DNA from: Sporopachydermia quercuum
Lineage: Eukaryota > Ascomycota > Sporopachydermiomycetes > Sporopachydermiales > Sporopachydermiaceae
Direction: 5' to 3'
Length of the DNA: 64,000 nucleotides
Assembly (NCBI GenBank): GCA_001599295.1
Contig: BCGN01000003.1
Span: forward strand, 1,899,148-1,963,147
A program made the position numbers and the translations under genes. The notes beneath the pieces were generated by a model. The model ran no database searches. It had not been told where the DNA came from and was given only the letters and a program-made list of their open reading frames with translations. Shown in pieces: positions 43,282 through 54,989 of the stretch (positions are counted from its first letter, which is position 1; the number at the start of each line of letters is the position of its first letter).

Positions 43282-44973
43282 TCATATACTCATGATACAG
43301 AACATTCTTCTGAAGAAACAAACAACCCCTTGCTGTAATAAGGCATTTATTCCATCCAATTCTTCCCTCAATTCCTTATTGACTTTCTCATTTGACTTCT
43401 CATCGTTCACATCTTCTAATTTAATGTCCGACGTTATTTTTATTTGAGATGACTCATTTTTCTCACCAATATCAGCTTCCTGAAAATTCAATTTGCCAAG
43501 TATAATATCTTTCCTTTCTTCTAATATCTTATTGACTTTATGTTCCCTGGTTAATAATAGCGATAAACTACCAACGATAAAAGCTAGACCGGCAAACAGT
43601 TGAGCATGCAAAAACACATTTGAAAGTGAACTATCACGTAATTTATAAGCAATAAGTTGGCCGAAAGTAGTGGCAAACATACAGCATATGCAAACATATG
43701 AAAAAGCGCCTGGAAAGTCCTTCAAGCCTGCAGAATCCGCTGTTAAAGCAGCGAAACTTGACCACACTATTCCTAACACTAAACCAATAAGAATAGCAAA
43801 CATCAACAAGCCAGCGAAGTTGCGAACGTTTATCCACATGCAAAGGACAAGAACACCGTTCAGAAACGAAGCTAGAAACGTGATATTGATTCTTCCATAC
43901 TTATCACAAGCAAATCCAACTAAAGGTCGTCCAACTGCTTGGGAAGCGTTTAATATTGCTGTGATGATAGACGCTTGCTTGAACGTTAGGCCTGCAGTGT
44001 CAGTAGCAAAAGTTTGTAAGGAGAAGAGAACAATAATAAAGCCAAATAACGATATCACAGCCCAGCAAATGATAGTGATTAAAGCATAATTCACCAATAC
44101 TGTTAATCTGAACATANTACGGTTAGGTTTTACCAGGTGATTTCTACTTCTGATGAGAATTGTTGATGCAATGCCTAAAACAAATATGACTATGGCCATC
44201 ATTCTATAGGCCCAATTGATAGAAGAGTTTCGGATAGTTNNCTGGCTTCCCAAGGCAAAAATAAGCCCACCAACACCTGTACCAGCTGAGGCAATGCCGT
44301 TAGCTAATGAACGTCTTTTGAGAAACCATTGAGGAATAATTAAAGTTGCAGGAATGTATAAACAGCCAGCGCCAAATCCTACTAACAGTGCCTGTATTAC
44401 AAACAGTTGCCACTTTTTAGTAGCGAATGATACTCCAATGTACCCGCCCGTTTCAAATGCTACACCTAATAGTAAAGTAGCATGAATACCAATAATGCTA
44501 GAGATGATATTGATTAAGGGTGCTATACCAACAGATATACCAATCGTGAGACCAAAGAGCAAACAATAGTCTGTCATAGTTGTGTCAGGATGAGTGTCAT
44601 TATTCATAAAGTAGTTTAGATACACACCAAATGATGCGGCTGGACCCCATGATATGACATTGAGAACGAACGAGCATCCAGCGCATACCCATCCGTACCC
44701 GCCATCGGGTGGTGTCACATCAACCGGCGGTAAAGAGGCTGCCGTAGACCCCTCTGGAGATGCTGATGCGGATACCGATGGTGACGACGACAGAGCTGAC
44801 AGCACTCTTGATGTTTGTCGGCTGGGGATGAAGAAAGAAGCGTTTTCTTCTACTTCATGTTGATTTAGGTCTGGTAGATCTGTGTATGATTGTATAGGGC
44901 TCTGTAGGAAATGTATAAGGGAGGATTCTGATTTATTTGAACGGTGAGAGGATGTTCTTGAAAGATCATTCAT
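43282..44973 (-). CDS. Monocarboxylate-transporter-like MFS permease (Mch/Esbp6 family), copy 2
   Basis: A 563-residue paralogue of the neighbouring permease. Seen: a shorter polar N-terminus with Ser/Ala repeats, PDGGYGWVCAGC before segment 1, GAGCLYIPATLIIPQWFLKRR, GIASAGTGVGGLIFALGSQ, and SQAVGRPLVGFACDKYGRI in the second half. About 12 hydrophobic segments, then a charged cytosolic stretch and the end FFRRMFCIMSI, matching the tail of copy 1. Base composition is AT-rich like the rest of the window, in contrast to copy 1. Three N bases (44117 and two adjacent at 44240-44241). Tandem duplication followed by divergence is the simplest reading. Substrate unknown. Confidence 0.87.
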   Translation of the reverse strand: MNDLSRTSSHRSNKSESSLIHFLQSPIQSYTDLPDLNQHEVEENASFFIPSRQTSRVLSALSSSPSVSASASPEGSTAASLPPVDVTPPDGGYGWVCAGCSFVLNVISWGPAASFGVYLNYFMNNDTHPDTTMTDYCLLFGLTIGISVGIAPLINIISSIIGIHATLLLGVAFETGGYIGVSFATKKWQLFVIQALLVGFGAGCLYIPATLIIPQWFLKRRSLANGIASAGTGVGGLIFALGSQXTIRNSSINWAYRMMAIVIFVLGIASTILIRSRNHLVKPNRXMFRLTVLVNYALITIICWAVISLFGFIIVLFSLQTFATDTAGLTFKQASIITAILNASQAVGRPLVGFACDKYGRINITFLASFLNGVLVLCMWINVRNFAGLLMFAILIGLVLGIVWSSFAALTADSAGLKDFPGAFSYVCICCMFATTFGQLIAYKLRDSSLSNVFLHAQLFAGLAFIVGSLSLLLTREHKVNKILEERKDIILGKLNFQEADIGEKNESSQIKITSDIKLEDVNDEKSNEKVNKELREELDGINALLQQGVVCFFRRMFCIMSI

Positions 44974-47162
44974 TTTATATGGTGATTTGAATTGATATTT
45001 TTATGATATGAAGTGTAGTGAGAGTTTAGTTTGATATCTGTTTTCAGATATTGATCTTATATTGAAGTGCTCCAGTGTTCGAATGATAAAATGTATAAGC
45101 TGCATAATAAGAAGTAGGACTTTTCTATATCCATCTATGATCCCAATGTTCTATCTAATGTTATATAATCCTACTAATTGGCTGATAAGCAACAGTANCA
45201 TTAATATTAATGCTGTCTCAACAATCAAGGATCACTGGTACTTGAAGTACTTATATTAGAATAACAATGCAAGGTAGCAAACATGAATCTGTCGATAAAA
45301 GCACCTTTCAGTTAATTTCTATTCGCATGCAACCTCTTCCGTATGACTCATTTGATGTAAAAAGAACTATCCTTCTTCAGTTAATTAGCTTCAATATCTG
45401 TAGTCGAATCTGCAAACATCTTTTCCCAGGATACAAATTTTCATCATTGCAAGAAATTCTATGACAATTTCGATACTTCACGAAATGTTTTTTTTTTTTA
45501 CTTATCTTCACATTGCCTTTCTTTATGTCTGAATGGATGAATGATCCATTTTACTGTGTTTTGCTTACTAAAGAAAGCAATGTGGGGTAGATGTCACTTC
45601 ATTTCAGGGCTAACTGTTAACAGAGAAGGTTCTGATGAATCGGGAAACAGTAAAATTAGGTTTAAAGAATGTAGGAGATTTGACCACAGGGTGATATTAT
45701 TATCATGATATTATGATAGGATTACATTTATAGTGATGATGATTCGATAGGATTAGATGAATAATGGTAATGGTCTTTTCATAGGGAACAGGAAAAGAGA
45801 AGAAGAGGGATTTTGTTAGTATTTGGTTCTTCTTAGTGTTGGTAGAATGTTACTATTTTTGTAGTTTGTANTCAAATAGGCTCTGTTGTACAATGACATT
45901 ATTCCAAGAGAGTGATCAACTTGATAATGCTCAATTAAAGGTATATCAGAGACATTCCAATGACATTTCAATGTCACTTCAATAGTCATAATAATGAGAT
46001 AATTGATGATGACTGGTGCTGATTGAATGCGAGCTATGATTTTGTAAGGAAGAACTTATGAGGCATAATTTGCTGACTCATTCATAGGTAACACAAGGTA
46101 AACTTACAATCAGCAGCATGATTTGATAGGATGAAGGAATTGATGAATGCTACGAAATGTGCTGTTTGTTTACTGATTTAATGAGTCGACGATAGATTTT
46201 CAGAGGCGGAGTGAAACAGCATCATCAAATCGTTTATAGACGGATAATGTAATCCACCTGGCATTCTGATTGCCACTCACCCAACTATTCTAAACCTTCC
46301 AACGAAATGTTCTCGGTACTATTGGCCCTTTCTACTACAATCTACACGTTATTAATCAGCTCTATTGTAGGTTCAATGTGCTTTGATCCCACTTAAATAT
46401 CAGGTAGATGAACCTGAGCTTTTGAGTGCAGAGCGGTAAATTCAATGTATATTATTTTCATTTANTTGTTAAAAATTATACAAAACCAAAACCACAAGTA
46501 AAACAAAAAATGATGTACTGGTGAATAACAACTGCTGCCTTCTTCAATAGCGTCTGTCTCAAATATGATGGAACATCTGTTTCTACAGCTTTTTATTCAT
46601 TGTAACCAAGAATAGATTTGATCTTATTTATTATTTCAGTAAAGACACCTCCCATTTACAGAGAATTACCAGCGTTCCAATTGTGACAGCAATTATTGCA
46701 ACAATCAATCTTCAAACTATCAAATGGCCATAAATCTACCTTCGCTCTTTCATTAAAGATTCAGATTCGTCATCTGTCTTATGCCAATGTTGTCATTATC
46801 AAACAATAGCACCATCATCGTTAGGTAATCTCCTATTTAATTATTTCCTTCTCTAGTGTATCTGAACCAGTTACGTCCATAGAAATCATACAATCAAATA
46901 ACCGCTTACATGCTTTCTATTCATGTTCATTCCTTCATCCATTCTTGTGCTTATTAGTCATGACAAATTGCCTAGATGCACTATTATGACAAGCTTCCTA
47001 TAAATTCTTCTTCTTCAGCACGCACAACAAACATATTATCTCATTTTGATCAAATTATGCATATACTCATTTAAACATTCTATTATGATTAGTATACAGC
47101 ACACGCACATGCACAAGCACACACTGTACGATCAGTTAATCACCCTAATGAACGACAATCGA
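44974..47162. other. 2.2 kb intergenic region
   Basis: Lies upstream of transporter copy 2 and downstream of the INSIG gene. Two weak plus-strand frames (45062-45259 and 45267-45464) are unrecognised and not called. Contains a T-run near 45488 and a CACAn-type tract near 47098-47122. Nothing else recognised. Confidence 0.5.
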
Positions 47163-48497
47163 CTAAAAGTCAACCGAGAATAAAAATCTACCTAAAATAC
47201 CAAAAACTGTTAACCCGCAGAAATAGAAACTTGTAACCCAGATGATAACTGCAACGTATTTCTCATTCCAAATGTCAGGCGCTGGGAAGTTTTCTTTGTC
47301 AAGAGTTGTTGTGACAATGAACGTAAAGAGTATCGCGACGCTTGAAGCAACCAAGAAACCGTTCCTAGTTCTATCAAATAGAATCCACATTCCAATATTG
47401 AATAATGTCCAGCTTAAAGCCGCTTGCATTGAAGATGTCCAGCTTACTTGTCTGATACCATAAGAAATCCCCAGAAATGCAACAGCACCTCTTAAGACAA
47501 GCACATTTGTTGATGTATTATTTTTGCTTTTCTCTACTGTTTCTTCAGTATTGCCATTAGTACCGCCATTGTTGTTGCCATTGTCAGTGACATTATCATA
47601 GTTTTTGCTGCTTTTAGNCGGTAAAAAATGATCTATTAATGGTAATAAAGCACCAGCAAAAATACCTTCCAAACCAGCGATTATATACTGTGGAAAATCA
47701 ATATTCAAATAGCTGGACAACATAATAGGCTGTGCAATGTATTCAGGGGTCAAATAGTGATTGTCATGTATGTTTCTTGCCATTTCAGTATACCCAATGC
47801 CAAAGATAAATAGTATGGCAATCCGTGGTAACAGGTAGGTAATGAAGTACGATGAGAAGTCAGTTAGAGCTTCAATAGCTGAAGAAAAATCACTGGGAAA
47901 CCTCGATTTGTCATTTCTAGATTGAACATGGGCCAGTGTATGTTTGGTTTCTGGGTATGTCATGGATGATGTGTATTTATGACTTGTGACATTGCCATTT
48001 CCATTCGCCAGGTCACTTAATCGACTGTTCAGAGATCTGAGGGAATCACCATTTCCTCTGGTATTATTACTGTAATCAGAATCATTTCCATGGCTTCTGG
48101 TCACATCGAGGTTCTTCCTAGTGAAATCAAGAATCGAATTGTAACTTGATAATGTCCCATTTTCATTATTCCCGTTCTCTGGGTCATAGAATTCACTGCT
48201 TTCATAAATTCCATAAAGAGAAGGCGTTGTTAGATTGGCAACTGAGTCGTTTCTCTCCATTCTTGCTGACAGGAAAAAATCCGCATCGTTATCATCTGTT
48301 GATGATGATGATGACGATGTCACATTTCTGGCTTGTCCATTACCGTTAGCATGATCTACTAGCCAGGTTGGTTTATTGTTTGCTGAATTCCCACTTGATC
48401 GATGAAGAAAAACTTCATTTTCATGCAGGGCAGATATTCTAGCATTAGGAGAAGAAGATCTACCTCTTGCTGATTGTCTTGGTGCCGTTATCTCCAT
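47163..48497 (-). CDS. NSG1: INSIG-family ER membrane protein
   Basis: A 444-residue protein with a long Ser/Asn-rich N-terminal half and a membrane half of the INSIG family, which in yeast (Nsg1/Nsg2, Ins1 in fission yeast) binds HMG-CoA reductase in the ER and stabilises it or regulates it by sterol. Seen: a first hydrophobic segment LPRIAILFIFGIGYTEMARN, a second ending GALLPLIDHFLP, an Asn/Gly-rich insertion, the segment VLRGAVAFLGISYGIRQVSW, and LFNIGMWILFDRTRNGFLVA matching the INSIG motif WxxFDRSRSGF, then two last segments. The frame reaches 48563 from a TTG; the first ATG is 48497, giving MEITAPRQS. The Asn/Gly-rich insertion between segments is unusual. Distant homology, but the FDRTRNGF motif is telling. 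Confidence 0.82.
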   Translation of the reverse strand: MEITAPRQSARGRSSSPNARISALHENEVFLHRSSGNSANNKPTWLVDHANGNGQARNVTSSSSSSTDDNDADFFLSARMERNDSVANLTTPSLYGIYESSEFYDPENGNNENGTLSSYNSILDFTRKNLDVTRSHGNDSDYSNNTRGNGDSLRSLNSRLSDLANGNGNVTSHKYTSSMTYPETKHTLAHVQSRNDKSRFPSDFSSAIEALTDFSSYFITYLLPRIAILFIFGIGYTEMARNIHDNHYLTPEYIAQPIMLSSYLNIDFPQYIIAGLEGIFAGALLPLIDHFLPXKSSKNYDNVTDNGNNNGGTNGNTEETVEKSKNNTSTNVLVLRGAVAFLGISYGIRQVSWTSSMQAALSWTLFNIGMWILFDRTRNGFLVASSVAILFTFIVTTTLDKENFPAPDIWNEKYVAVIIWVTSFYFCGLTVFGILGRFLFSVDF

Positions 48498-50110
48498 ACT
48501 CAATTGAAAAGTGGGTATATGCAAGAATATTCTGGTGGTAGAAGTGATTGAATGATTGGTCAAATAATATGCATAGAATGAATGAACGCTAGAAAGTAAG
48601 ACTTCAGAGTCACAAAAAAAAGTTCTCTAGGTATAATTGTCAGAATCTTATCCCGTAAATATTCGTAGAATCTACAAGAAGATGAAAACTGAACTGCGGT
48701 GATCTGGGGGCCAAATGTAACAGTCGGAGACCTTATTGAACGATAGATGAATCGTATATGAATCTTTCTGTTGTATTGACTGACCTCTGTCTGCTGAAAA
48801 ATGTATTGTTCTCGTTATTGAAGTTATTGTCACTAGTTTGGTGTTTTTATGCTTCAAACCATAAAAGAGTACAATGGAGCCATGTACCGTTACACCAAGC
48901 AGGGAAGACAGTTAGATATACAGTTCTGTTGGGAAAAAGAACAAATCAACAAATGAGATAAATAAGAAAGATTGACAACCAGAGCAAATAATTGTTCTTT
49001 GATATCCAGTTGCTTCGATAGCTGTTAAACACAGCAGCTCTGTCGGTTCATCAAGGCGTGGTTGGAGGTGGTGATGAACAATATGGAGAAAATGTTTATT
49101 CGTTTGTGTGTCAAATATAGTCATCCAATTTTTCTTTGGGACAAACGAATGTCAGACAAGAAATTCCTTTTATTTTGAGGTGCGTCACACAAGGTGCCAA
49201 GATGAGATACTAAATAGTGTTCTGTTGTCATGTTAGAACAGATAATNGTAATAGGGAAGTAGTATTAACGAAAAGGATAACCAGTAGTTATACTAATATC
49301 CCTTATTATCATGTTTTAATTATTATTAGGAAGTTATGGTACGATCCGTATATATTCCTTTTTTGAGGTGGCAACCTATAAATCAGTTATTGCATACATC
49401 TGGTCCTTTGTCCAACTTTCACGTTGTACCCAAACATGATTCCTGACATTCTACCAAATACTAGGACACTATGTCATTTTTGAATATGTGGAGATCATTA
49501 CTACCTTTTAATGACGAAGAATATAAACAAATCCTCCTTTCATCTGGCTACTTAAAATGAGATTTTCACTAGGATTTTCTATTTCTTTCAGCAATTGAAT
49601 CCGAATGGCTACCAGTTGAATCAGCTAATATTTCAGCGGCATATTGCAGGTGTTTCGTTATCCGAGACATCATTGAGGTTTTCTCCTCAGCAATTGGGAC
49701 CTTCTATCATCATCAAGCAGTGTGATGGTCTAATTGTGTATAGTATTAAAACAGCTATTGACTGTGCTTTGTTATCATTCCTTACGAATCAGTAATTGAA
49801 TAACGAAATTATTGGAATGTTTTGTAACCTCATCTTATCCGGAGTTTTCTCCATGGGCTCAGTCTTTTCATTTATGTTCCTTATGCTTTCTATACCGCTT
49901 AATATCAAGATACCCAGAGACGTGGATTCCATTTATGTATTCCCAATTGAATTTGTATTTTTATTTATTGGTATTACTGTAATTGAGGTTTCTGTTTAAG
50001 AGCCAGGCAACTGCATAGAATGACTATCCAGCCATTGTTACTTCCATATTCTTTCATTGACAACTATCATTTCATGCTTTTCTTCACATTTTCTACATAT
50101 CAAACCTACA

Positions 50111-50130
50111 TATATATATATATATATATA
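50111..50130. repeat. (TA)10 dinucleotide repeat
   Basis: Ten uninterrupted TA units, in intergenic DNA 3' of the endosulfine gene. Confidence 0.92.
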
Positions 50131-50217
50131 ACCATTTTCACATTCATTTACAAGTAATTACATGGCAAGAACAGACTAAAAAATAAAAATAAAAAAGACA
50201 GTAAACACACCANGCAA

Positions 50218-50244
50218 CCAATCAACCAATCAATCAATCAATCA
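50218..50244 (+). repeat. CAAT tetranucleotide repeat
   Basis: Imperfect then perfect CAAT units (CCAAT, CAACCAAT, then four CAAT in a row), close to the (TA)10 repeat. Confidence 0.85.
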
Positions 50245-50561
50245 AAACACCCATTTAATTCCAATTCGCAACCAATCATACCCGCTCAATAGATCAAATG
50301 CCATANGAACAAATGAAAACAAAACCTAAGGATGGTGAAATGTTTGCTGTTATACAGCTTATGATTAAAGAAACAGCTCGCCCTGTAAACCAGCAAACAA
50401 AGGAGTGACAATTATGAGACACATCCTTGTATTTCAATTACCCACTTATTCACTGCAAAAGCTTTCGTTACGATCAACATTAATCCCATACCTTCAATCA
50501 ACAATATCCTCCTCAGGAAATAATCGAATACCCTCTTATACTCCAAAATCCTAATTGCCAT

Positions 50562-51555
50562 TCATTGATCATTCATTTCCTTATTTTGTTCATTATTTCT
50601 AGTCCTATTGCTACTCCAATTTTTGCCGTCGTCTTCTTCACCTCCTCCGCTTATTAAATGAGAAGGATTAAGAGGCAAAGCACTTTCTGGCGATATAGAG
50701 GCTCTGGGTGATTTCAACTGAGGGCCTGATATAGAACCTGCTCTACCAGGGTGGAACCTAGGGATTTTTTCGGGACTAGGATGTTGAGACCCGGCTGTGA
50801 GACCAGGCACCTGGTTTAGTTTACCGGCCTGGCTTAAAGCATAGTCACCAGAATCAAAATATTTTCGTTCCTATACATATGTTAGTAAATAAAAAGATAA
50901 GTAGATACAACATGAATAGATGAACATGACACGATGATATCGGAGATATAAGGACAAGAATGTCATCTACCATACTTGATGGGTGTATATTCTGACTGGG
51001 AAAGTGTTGATGCTGAAACAGGACGTATGATGGAATAGTATTACGGAAGCATAAGAGCTTCATGACTGTCACTCATAAAATGGCATANTGTGGATCCATA
51101 ATCGATTTCATACAATCAAGTCCTTTTGTATCCAATATCTTCCTTCCTCCATACATCGTCTTTACTATCAACGGCTGTCTTGAAAAATTACGGCAGTTCC
51201 TTCATAATCCATACAATCTGCCAAAAGCTAATAATAAAACACTAGTTCCATAGCTCGACATCTTATCCCTATTTCTGTTCATATTCGTATTCATTTTCCT
51301 ATTTTTAAATAGTAACGTACCTTTAACCTATTAGCTAGTAAGTCTGAACGAGATGGCAGTTTGCCATACATTTTAAAGATCCGTTGTTCATCAGGAGATA
51401 ATTTCTAGATGCTTTGTTAGTACAAATTACCACTTTGATTAGATCACTATGCTAATCAAGCATTTTGATAACCCTACAAAACAATGTTAGGCAACTTGTT
51501 TGGACTTTTTAATACTTACGCTGATATCAACTGGTTGGCTTTTAGGATCGGTCAT
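50562..51555 (-). CDS. IGO1: Endosulfine/ARPP-family PP2A regulator, three exons
   Basis: A 142-residue endosulfine homologue. In yeast Igo1/2, phosphorylated by Rim15, inhibit PP2A-Cdc55 and protect mRNAs on entry to quiescence. Exons: 51555-51520 (MTDPKSQPVDIS), 51404-51321 (KLSPDEQRIFKMYGKLPSRS, then DLLANRLK) and 50870-50562 (ERKYFDSGDYALSQAGKL, then NQVPGLTAGSQHPSPEKIP). Introns are 115 nt (GTAAGT, CTAAC, ATCTAG) and 450 nt (GTACGT, TACTAAC, TGTATAG), both phase 0. The signature FDSGDY carries the Greatwall/Rim15 site, here Ser47. A second SP site in HPSPEK and others (KSPRAS, ISPES) follow in the tail. The conserved Leu of YGKLP is CTG. All joints are supported by family sequence; S. 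cerevisiae Igo1 is 168 residues. Confidence 0.93.
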
Positions 51556-54500
51556 TCTGCTATGTGCTTGACGTTGACTGTTATGGAGATATTAGAAACT
51601 CAAGTTTGATGATTCTAATAGCCTATCTTATGGTATTGTTTAAACGATAAAAAAATTGTTCGAACAAGCAGAAACAAATTAACTGTTGGTATACTGCTAC
51701 TGGTAGGATAGTTAGAGATGAGCTGGCTATTGATATAATAGTCCTCAGCAACTAAATAGTTTCACTATGTTGAGATGTTCGGCTTTTCTGTCTTCCTTCT
51801 ATCTTTGCTTTACAAATAATTGATCTTTCCAGTTGGTCGGTCAGTATATTATTCAGATCCTTGCCTCCCTTCGCACTTCTACTATTCAACGCCCTCACTT
51901 TCAGTTACAGCGATGATGGTATCAATCAATCAATTAATTCAGTATTCGTTCCAAAACCTGTTTATTATGATGATTTGATTTGAATTCTATAGTCAATACA
52001 TTAATATAATGTCAAATAATATTATACTATTGTACTGAAGCAGTCAGATCTTCATATTGACTTGTATGCATGTAGGCGTTAATACAGACAGTTCTGGCCC
52101 TTGTTGGAGATTAGTCTGTCATTGGGACTTCTTATGAGACGGTTATCACGTGGTGTCATAGGTTGTCAGGGGAGATTCAGAAATTGTCATACGTGGAGAA
52201 ATTGTGAGAATGATTCGAGATTGGTTTGATAATTGGGGATTATGAATGAAGTATTAAGTTGGTAATTGAATGAGAAGAAGAGATATCTAAAAAAAAGATC
52301 CTTTCTTAGAGTACTGTACAGGCTCAATTATAATTAAGTGTAAGTTTCATGAGGTAGCTGAAAACGATTATTGGAAGAACTGATTGAATAGTATTATATG
52401 GCGCGATTCTTAATGTCAGAATAACGTAACTGTCCATAGATCAAACTTTATGCTCTAATTTGTCAGAAATACAACTAATGAACCAATAGCTGTAACAAAA
52501 AAGAAAATTCATTAGTCTTATTTTTTTCTTCTTTTCTTTGCAGTATTAATTCTTCTTTATTTGATAGTTAGAACTTGAGAATCATTGTAGCTAAACAAAA
52601 TATATAACCATGTAGCAAGAATAAAAAGCAGCAATTAACGCCTTCATGACAATGTCTCATAACAGGAAACAAATTTTGGCAGGAAGCTCTTGAGAAGAAA
52701 GACTAAAGTTTTCCCANCCCCCTAATTCAATTGCTTTGAATGTAATAATTCTCTTTTCTTATCATTTGGATTGCAAGTAGCTGATGCCATATTAAAACTG
52801 TGTTGTTGGATTAATAACATAATATCACCAATCTTCAACANATGGTCATTTTAAATGTCTTTTCAGTCTAATTATGCAATCATTGCCTGTGGTTTGAGGG
52901 TTCCATCGTCATGTATTGTCATGCACCATAATGTATCTTTCTGACATTTCAAATCAAGTTTCAACAACTGCCAAAACAATTGGTTTCTTTGCATTTTTTC
53001 TCCTTTCTTTGCTTCATCCTCTCTCAATAATGAAATCGAGTCCTCTAAATGTTCGAAGAAGCTCAATCGTGAGTCGCTGTCGTGAATGAGAATCATCAGT
53101 TCATTTAAAGCTATTCGAAGGGAAGCGTTGTCTCGATAGCAGATTCACTACTTCATCTTCCCATCATCTGCCCCACCAACTTACGTCTCTGTTTGACCAT
53201 CCATCCAGGTAGATGCGCAAATAGATCATGATCAACCATAGANACGCTTAGTTTCTTTCAAGTGCGACAATATGATCACGCGTCGAAAACAGTGTACAGG
53301 TAACCCCTTTCTCTTTCCTTCCTATCGTATGGGGTATTCTGTTTTTGTTCTCTGGTCTTTGTTATTCATCTTAATACAGTTGCCTTTCTTTATTTCTACG
53401 TTCTTTCAATTGCTCCTTATTTTATATGGGCTTCTTCTCTTACGACCTGAATAAGACATCTGGAGCAACTTGAGAATTATACCAAAACGTATGAAAAGCT
53501 CTTATGTGATTTTTGTCGAATACTCTCTCAATTAGTTATCTTACTGTGCATTATTCTTCCTATATTGGATTCGATAGAAGAAACTCACTCATCCATTGGT
53601 GTATGGGTACCATGCTATATTTCTTTTAAATAAACCATCGAAATTGGGTTTACTAACTGCCATAACATGATAATAAACTGCTCTTAGTGATAAAACCTGA
53701 GTCCGGGCATTCTACAGTGTACTGTTATCTACTATCTTTTATAACTAGTAGGTCATTGGAGATACCTTTCTTATAATTCGATGATTCATGGATTGACTAC
53801 TGATGATTGAGAGTTTTCGAACAAGTGCGAAGCGGGTATTTCCATCAGTAGCAANTGTTTGAGCTTGTCAATTAAGCTCTGAGGGTTAAATAATCTAGTG
53901 ATAGAACGTATCAAAACTATCAGAGTATGTAGTAAAGTAAAACATAGTTAAGAAAATGACCATTTGCTAACGTTGTTGATGGGAAAAGTCTGATTGCCTG
54001 TTGCAGTATAAGTCATAGTGACATAGTACTGTTTGTTCGTGTACAGCAGTAAAATACGCCATACGAATGCAAATTTTTCTCAGGTATGACTAACGAAATC
54101 ATTAATGAGTTTAAAAAACATTCTAGTAGTCTTAAGTGCTTCCAGTTGATAATAAAAAAGGTATAAATAACCAATAAAACTGTAAANAAACCTTTCAAAG
54201 AGCCGATGAGAAGCTGCAAGAAACGTAAAGTTTGCCATATACATCAAATTTCTTACCAATTTGGCAACTGACTGTACTACTTAGCAGTGAATAAGGTTAC
54301 CGTCTATAACCCTATTTCTCAAAGTAACTCTAATCCTATTTTTATCAGCCACCTAATCTTTCTCCTCTAATACAATCTCTAAGCAACCAATAAGCAGTCT
54401 CCTATACTCCCTAAATCCTTTCCATATACTTCTAAAATATTCCTCAGTTTTGTTCTTATNTTGATAAATAATTCCACTGGAACTCATTTGGAGAACTTGA

Positions 54501-54989
54501 CCTACCGTCAATCTTCCCATTGGCTACTCATATAAAGTTCTCCTATTTTGAAATTAAACTCCAACAGACTTCTACTTTAAACTCTATACCGTATACTAGC
54601 CGTGTTAAACTTCAGCTTTTAACGTAAACCTTGTTAAGCATTGTGCATCTCTTCCAATTATAAAACCTCTTTCGGCTGTCATTTCCTCATGTCTTTCTCA
54701 GTTTACATTCTCGTTTATTATTCTGTTGATATTCCTTATTTTTAATGATTTATTAATACTATCACGAAGTACTTTTATGTCAGATTTGAAGTATATTTGC
54801 TTAACCACTGAATAGTTGATAGAATTGGTGTTAGTTTCATTCTACACCCTCTTTGGGTTTTCAAACTGATTATCATTTCACATCCTCATCAATTGTTCGT
54901 TCTTTAATAAATTATTCTATTGATTCTAATTCGGAGTTTCTGGAAGATTTATTAAAAAAAGTAGTATTAGCGAATCAACAATAGCTAAT
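51556..54989. other. 3.4 kb region with one doubtful small gene
   Basis: Includes the endosulfine promoter, a CACGTG box at 52147-52152, the doubtful minus-strand frame at 52872-53096 and several N bases. The stretch 54300-54985 is T-rich on the plus strand and presumably carries the LYC1 promoter and leader. Other small frames (53272-53454, 54013-54219) are not convincing. Confidence 0.45.
52872..53096 (-). CDS. Doubtful small protein, perhaps the last exon of a spliced gene
   Basis: A 74-codon frame with natural-looking composition: SFFEHLEDSISLLREDEAKK and QLFWQLLKLDLKCQKD would form amphipathic helices. The open frame continues upstream without a stop for about 15 codons (DNASLRIALNELMIL). 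About 90 bases further upstream on the same strand, ATG GTT GAT CAT (from about 53250) opens MVDHDLFAHLPGWMVKQR and meets a perfect GTAAGT donor, so a first exon is conceivable. No CTAAC box or clearly phased acceptor joins them. Family not recognised. Confidence 0.3.
   Translation of the reverse strand: MILIHDSDSRLSFFEHLEDSISLLREDEAKKGEKMQRNQLFWQLLKLDLKCQKDTLWCMTIHDDGTLKPQAMIA

Larger units (their letters stand above)
48498..50561. other. 2 kb intergenic region
   Basis: Contains INSIG upstream sequence and the endosulfine 3' flank. Short frames at 49595-49795 and 49796-49999 lie end to end but resemble no family. The simple repeats at 50111-50130 and 50218-50244 are listed separately. No RNA gene recognised. 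Confidence 0.45.
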
